Shown here piece by piece: positions 61,397 to 64,000 of a DNA stretch of 64,000 bases. The stretch spans positions 620,001 to 684,000 of the forward strand of contig NZ_LR134313.1 of NCBI RefSeq assembly GCF_900636765.1. Reading direction: 5' to 3'. Below the pieces are notes generated by a model. The model was not told the origin of the DNA and did not search any database. It saw only the letters and a program-made list of their open reading frames with translations. Every line of letters begins with the position of its first letter. The stretch's first letter is position 1. Origin of the DNA: Neisseria canis. Its GTDB lineage: Bacteria > Pseudomonadota > Gammaproteobacteria > Burkholderiales > Neisseriaceae. The translations under genes were made by a program, and so were the position numbers.

Positions 61397-62644
61397 ATGT
61401 TTAGTTTTTTTAAACGCAAGAAAAAACAAGAGCATACCGAGCTTGAAGCCGAACAGGAACACAGCCTGCGGGAGCGGGAAGAAGCTTTAAGCGATCCGGC
61501 TCCCGTTGAAGAGCCGGCAGGGCAAACGGAAGCAACCGTTTCCCTTGTTGAAGAGCAGGAACAAGCGGCAGATACATCCGAAGCGCAAACTTTGCCTGCC
61601 GAACCGGTACAAGATGCGGCCGTACCGGAAGCTTTGCCGGAGGAAGCCGAAACCGAGCCTGAGATTCAAGCCGGCCCGGAGGAAAAACCGCTTTCGGTTG
61701 CCGCGCAACCGGCTCCCCGGCAGGAAGAAAAACTCGGCTGGGCGGCGCGCTTGAAAAAAGGCCTCACCAAATCGCGCGACCATATGGCCAAATCGCTGGC
61801 CGGTGTGTTCGGCGGCGGTCAGATTGACGAAGATTTATACGAAGAACTGGAAACCGTGCTCCTTACCAGCGATATGGGCATCGAAGCCACCGAATATCTG
61901 ATGGACGACGTGCGCAAACGTGTGTCGCTTAAGGGATTGAAAGACGGCGCCGAGCTGCGCCAGGCCTTGAAAGACGCGATTTACGACCTGCTCAAGCCGC
62001 TGGAATCGCCTTTGGAAATTCCGGAAGGCAAAGGGCCTTTTGTGATTATGATGGCGGGCATCAACGGCGCGGGTAAAACCACTTCCATCGGCAAATTGGC
62101 GAAATATTTCCAATCACAGGGCAAATCGGTGATTTTGGCTGCGGGCGACACATTCCGCGCCGCCGCCCGCGAGCAGCTGCAGGAATGGGGTGCGCGCAAC
62201 GGCGTAACCGTGATTTCGCAGGCCAAGGGCGATTCTGCCGCCGTGTGTTACGATGCCGTGGAAGCGGCCAAAGCGCGCGGCGTGGATATTGTGCTGGCCG
62301 ACACTGCCGGCCGCCTGCCTACGCAGCTGCATTTGATGGAAGAAATCAAAAAAGTGAAGCGCGTGCTGCAAAAAGCTATGCCTGAGGCGCCGCATGAAAT
62401 CATTGTGGTGCTGGATGCCAATATCGGCCAGAATGCGGTGAACCAAGTGGTGGCGTTTGACGATGCGCTGGGCGTAACCGGCCTGATAGTAACCAAGCTA
62501 GACGGCACGGCGAAAGGCGGCGTGCTGGCCGCTTTGGCTTCCAACCGCCCTATTCCCGTGCGTTATATAGGGGTGGGCGAAAGTATCGACGATTTGCGCC
62601 CGTTTGATGCCGGAGCGTTTGTGGATGCTTTAATCGACGGATAA
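61397..62644 (+). CDS. ftsY: Signal recognition particle receptor FtsY
   Basis: 415 aa. The acidic A-domain (residues 1-110; EQEHSLREREEAL, EEQEQAADTSEAQTL) tethers to membrane and SecYEG. The NG GTPase has G1 GINGAGKTTSIGKLA near residue 215, G3 DTAGRLPTQLHLM near 300, and TKLDGTAKGGVLAAL near 370. It receives SRP-ribosome complexes at the inner membrane. N-terminal KRKKK is a basic patch. Complete. Confidence 0.96.
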   Translation: MFSFFKRKKKQEHTELEAEQEHSLREREEALSDPAPVEEPAGQTEATVSLVEEQEQAADTSEAQTLPAEPVQDAAVPEALPEEAETEPEIQAGPEEKPLSVAAQPAPRQEEKLGWAARLKKGLTKSRDHMAKSLAGVFGGGQIDEDLYEELETVLLTSDMGIEATEYLMDDVRKRVSLKGLKDGAELRQALKDAIYDLLKPLESPLEIPEGKGPFVIMMAGINGAGKTTSIGKLAKYFQSQGKSVILAAGDTFRAAAREQLQEWGARNGVTVISQAKGDSAAVCYDAVEAAKARGVDIVLADTAGRLPTQLHLMEEIKKVKRVLQKAMPEAPHEIIVVLDANIGQNAVNQVVAFDDALGVTGLIVTKLDGTAKGGVLAALASNRPIPVRYIGVGESIDDLRPFDAGAFVDALIDG

Positions 62645-62662
62645 TCCGGCTCGGATAATTAA

Positions 62663-62696
62663 AATGCCTGTCTGAAAAAGTTTTCAGACAGGCATT
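62663..62696. terminator. wadDUS inverted-repeat terminator
   Basis: AATGCCTGTCTGAAAA and complement between convergent ftsY and the LysE-type gene. Confidence 0.78.
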
Positions 62697-62701
62697 GTCC
62701 A

Positions 62702-63313
62702 TTAACGTGCAGCGAACAGCAGCATGGCGCCCAAACCGAACAATACCATGCCGATGAAACGGTTTACATATATCTGTTTGCTTAATAAAGCATTACGGAT
62801 TAAAGGATTGGCCAACACGGTGGCAACGGCGGCAAACCACGCGAAATGCGCCAGCGACATAAACGCCCCGTAGCCCACCTGCACCGGCATGGGCGTGGCA
62901 GGCTTGACCACTTGGGTGAATGTGCTCAACACAAACAAAGTGGTTTTGGGGTTGAGCGCATTGGTGGCAAAGCCGGTTTTGAATGCGGCCAAGCGGCTGA
63001 TTTCGCTGTGATTGCCGCTTAAATCGACGTTTACTTTCCGATGGCGGAAAGTTTTGAACCCGATATACATCAAATAAAGCGCGCCTGCTGTTTTAACCAG
63101 GTGGAAGGCCGCGGGAAATTTCACCAGCAGCACGCTCACGCCCAGCAAAGTATAGCCAACGTGAATCCAAACGGCGGATGCGATGCCCACCGAAGTCCAC
63201 ACCCCTGCCCGCCGCCCGTAAAGATAACTGTTGCGCGTTACCATGGCGAAATCCCCGCCCGGGCTGACAACGGCCAAAATCGTGATGGCGGCAACGGCGA
63301 AAAGTTCGTTCAT
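62702..63313 (-). CDS. LysE/RhtB family amino-acid exporter
   Basis: 203 aa from the ATG at 63313, with GAGG 7 bases upstream; a longer frame to 63412 adds a non-family leader. Six hydrophobic segments. Signature VSPGGDFAMVTRNSYLYGRRAGVWTSVGIASAVWIHVGYTLLGVS is that of RhtB/LysE exporters. Exports a small amino acid or analogue; the substrate is unknown. The divergent LysR gene is probably its regulator. Confidence 0.92.
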   Translation of the reverse strand: MNELFAVAAITILAVVSPGGDFAMVTRNSYLYGRRAGVWTSVGIASAVWIHVGYTLLGVSVLLVKFPAAFHLVKTAGALYLMYIGFKTFRHRKVNVDLSGNHSEISRLAAFKTGFATNALNPKTTLFVLSTFTQVVKPATPMPVQVGYGAFMSLAHFAWFAAVATVLANPLIRNALLSKQIYVNRFIGMVLFGLGAMLLFAAR

Positions 63314-63460
63314 CAAGCACCTCTTTATATGAAAAAATTTCTGATATGATATGGAACAAGTGGCAGGCAGGAATGCCTGCTTTTTGATTAAAAGAGCGGA
63401 TATTTTGAACAAAAACCGCTTTCAAAAAAATCGAAATAATGTCGGATAAGGTGTGAGATT

Positions 63461-64000
63461 TTGGAACATATTAAAAAGCTGCCCTTAAAGGCTTTGAAGT
63501 TTTTCTATTTTGCCGGCCGCTACGGCAGCTTGAGCGAGGCGGCGGAAAGGCTGCATGTAACGCATGGCGCGGTGAGCAAGCAGATGAAAATTTTGGAAGC
63601 GCATTTGGGCACCGCATTGTTTGTGAAACAGGGGCGCAGCCTTGCTTTGTCTGAAGCGGGCAAGCAATTGTATGACTCATGCGGTTATGCTTTTGAAGCG
63701 CTGGAAAACACGGTGCAGAAAATCAGCGGCGCGCGCAAACGGGATTTAACCGTGTCGTGCGAGCCGACTTTGGCAATGAAATGGCTGATTCCGCGCATCG
63801 ACCGGTTTCAGACAGGCATGGGTGTGAACGTGGTGATTTTGGCGGCCGGCGGCGAAATAGATTTCGACAAACATCCGGCCGACATTGCCATCCGCCGCAA
63901 CGATTTCCGTTGGTCTGCCGGTTTGTATGCGGAAAAACTGATTGATGAATACATCGGCCCGGTGCATAGTCCGGGCGTGAAAAGCCGCAACAGACTGCAC
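63461..64000 (+). CDS. LysR family transcriptional regulator (cut by window edge)
   Basis: 180 codons open to the edge. Only TTG at 63461 can start it: an in-frame stop lies at 63437 and no ATG or GTG falls between. AAGG stands about 9 bases before. The winged HTH (ALKFFYFAGRYGSLSEAAERLHVTHGAVSKQMKILEAHLGTALFVKQGR) is followed by the substrate-binding domain (LTVSCEPTLAMKWLIPRIDRF), as in GcvA-like regulators. A wadDUS (reverse) lies in frame near 63806 (FQTGM). It is divergent from the LysE exporter, 147 bp away. Confidence 0.88.
   Translation, partial: MEHIKKLPLKALKFFYFAGRYGSLSEAAERLHVTHGAVSKQMKILEAHLGTALFVKQGRSLALSEAGKQLYDSCGYAFEALENTVQKISGARKRDLTVSCEPTLAMKWLIPRIDRFQTGMGVNVVILAAGGEIDFDKHPADIAIRRNDFRWSAGLYAEKLIDEYIGPVHSPGVKSRNRLH

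Overview
The window is chromosomal DNA from a member of the Neisseriaceae. The strongest evidence is the density of DNA uptake sequences (DUS). Two dialects are interleaved: the common Neisseria form AGGCCGTCTGAA, and TGCCTGTCTGAA, the form described from Neisseria wadsworthii (TG-wadDUS). The latter is mostly arranged as inverted pairs acting as gene-end hairpins. Several Correia-type (CREE/NEMIS) miniature elements with diverged ends, an Opa-like porin and neisserial core genes agree with this. A relative of N. wadsworthii is the best guess; the species is an inference.

Region 1 (1-10.6 kb): a partial amidase, a nitronate monooxygenase, a TetR regulator with an HlyD-type adaptor, a DUF4298 protein, an iron-type module (TonB-dependent receptor, SbmA/YddA-like ABC transporter, stand-alone ABC membrane domain), a TfoX-N protein and a glutathione S-transferase. 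Region 2 (10.8-19.6 kb): a type I restriction-modification locus, hsdM-hsdS-fic-hsdR on the minus strand. Its fic gene has an unusual array of palindromes upstream, and a 10-bp-phased repeat lies between hsdS and fic. Region 3 (19.6-36 kb): accessory metabolism and membrane genes, including an old-yellow-enzyme oxidoreductase, a VOC protein, regulator/target pairs (MerR/DUF2938, TetR/HPP), a CPBP protease, an RbbA-like double ABC protein, its probable partner permease, a NodT-type outer-membrane channel and two alkylation-repair genes (Ogt/Ada-like and AlkD-like). HlyD (2.6 kb), RbbA (25.6 kb), permease (31 kb) and NodT channel (34.5 kb) look like a dispersed tripartite exporter.

Region 4 (36-64 kb) is mainly core genome: Opa-like porin, metY, glmS, glmU, pyrimidine nucleotidase, metG, cbpM-cbpA, mltA, an RNB ribonuclease, ggt, recQ, small lipoproteins, gpmA, lpxC, gapA, ftsY, and a divergent LysE/LysR pair cut by the right edge. 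A small lipoprotein gene at 49.0-49.9 kb is split by an internally deleted IS3-family element. The lpxC-gapA intergenic region has five DnaA-box-like 9-mers followed by an A+T-rich stretch and is a candidate replication origin.

The most noteworthy non-genic signals are: (i) AG-DUS and wadDUS repeatedly placed side by side as two-dialect pairs, while the hsd locus carries only the AG dialect; (ii) DUS copies in frame inside the linker of the RbbA-like protein; (iii) the palindrome array before fic; (iv) the decamer-phased array after hsdS; (v) two miniature repeat families that share ends; (vi) the DnaA-box cluster. No rRNA, tRNA or CRISPR array was seen.
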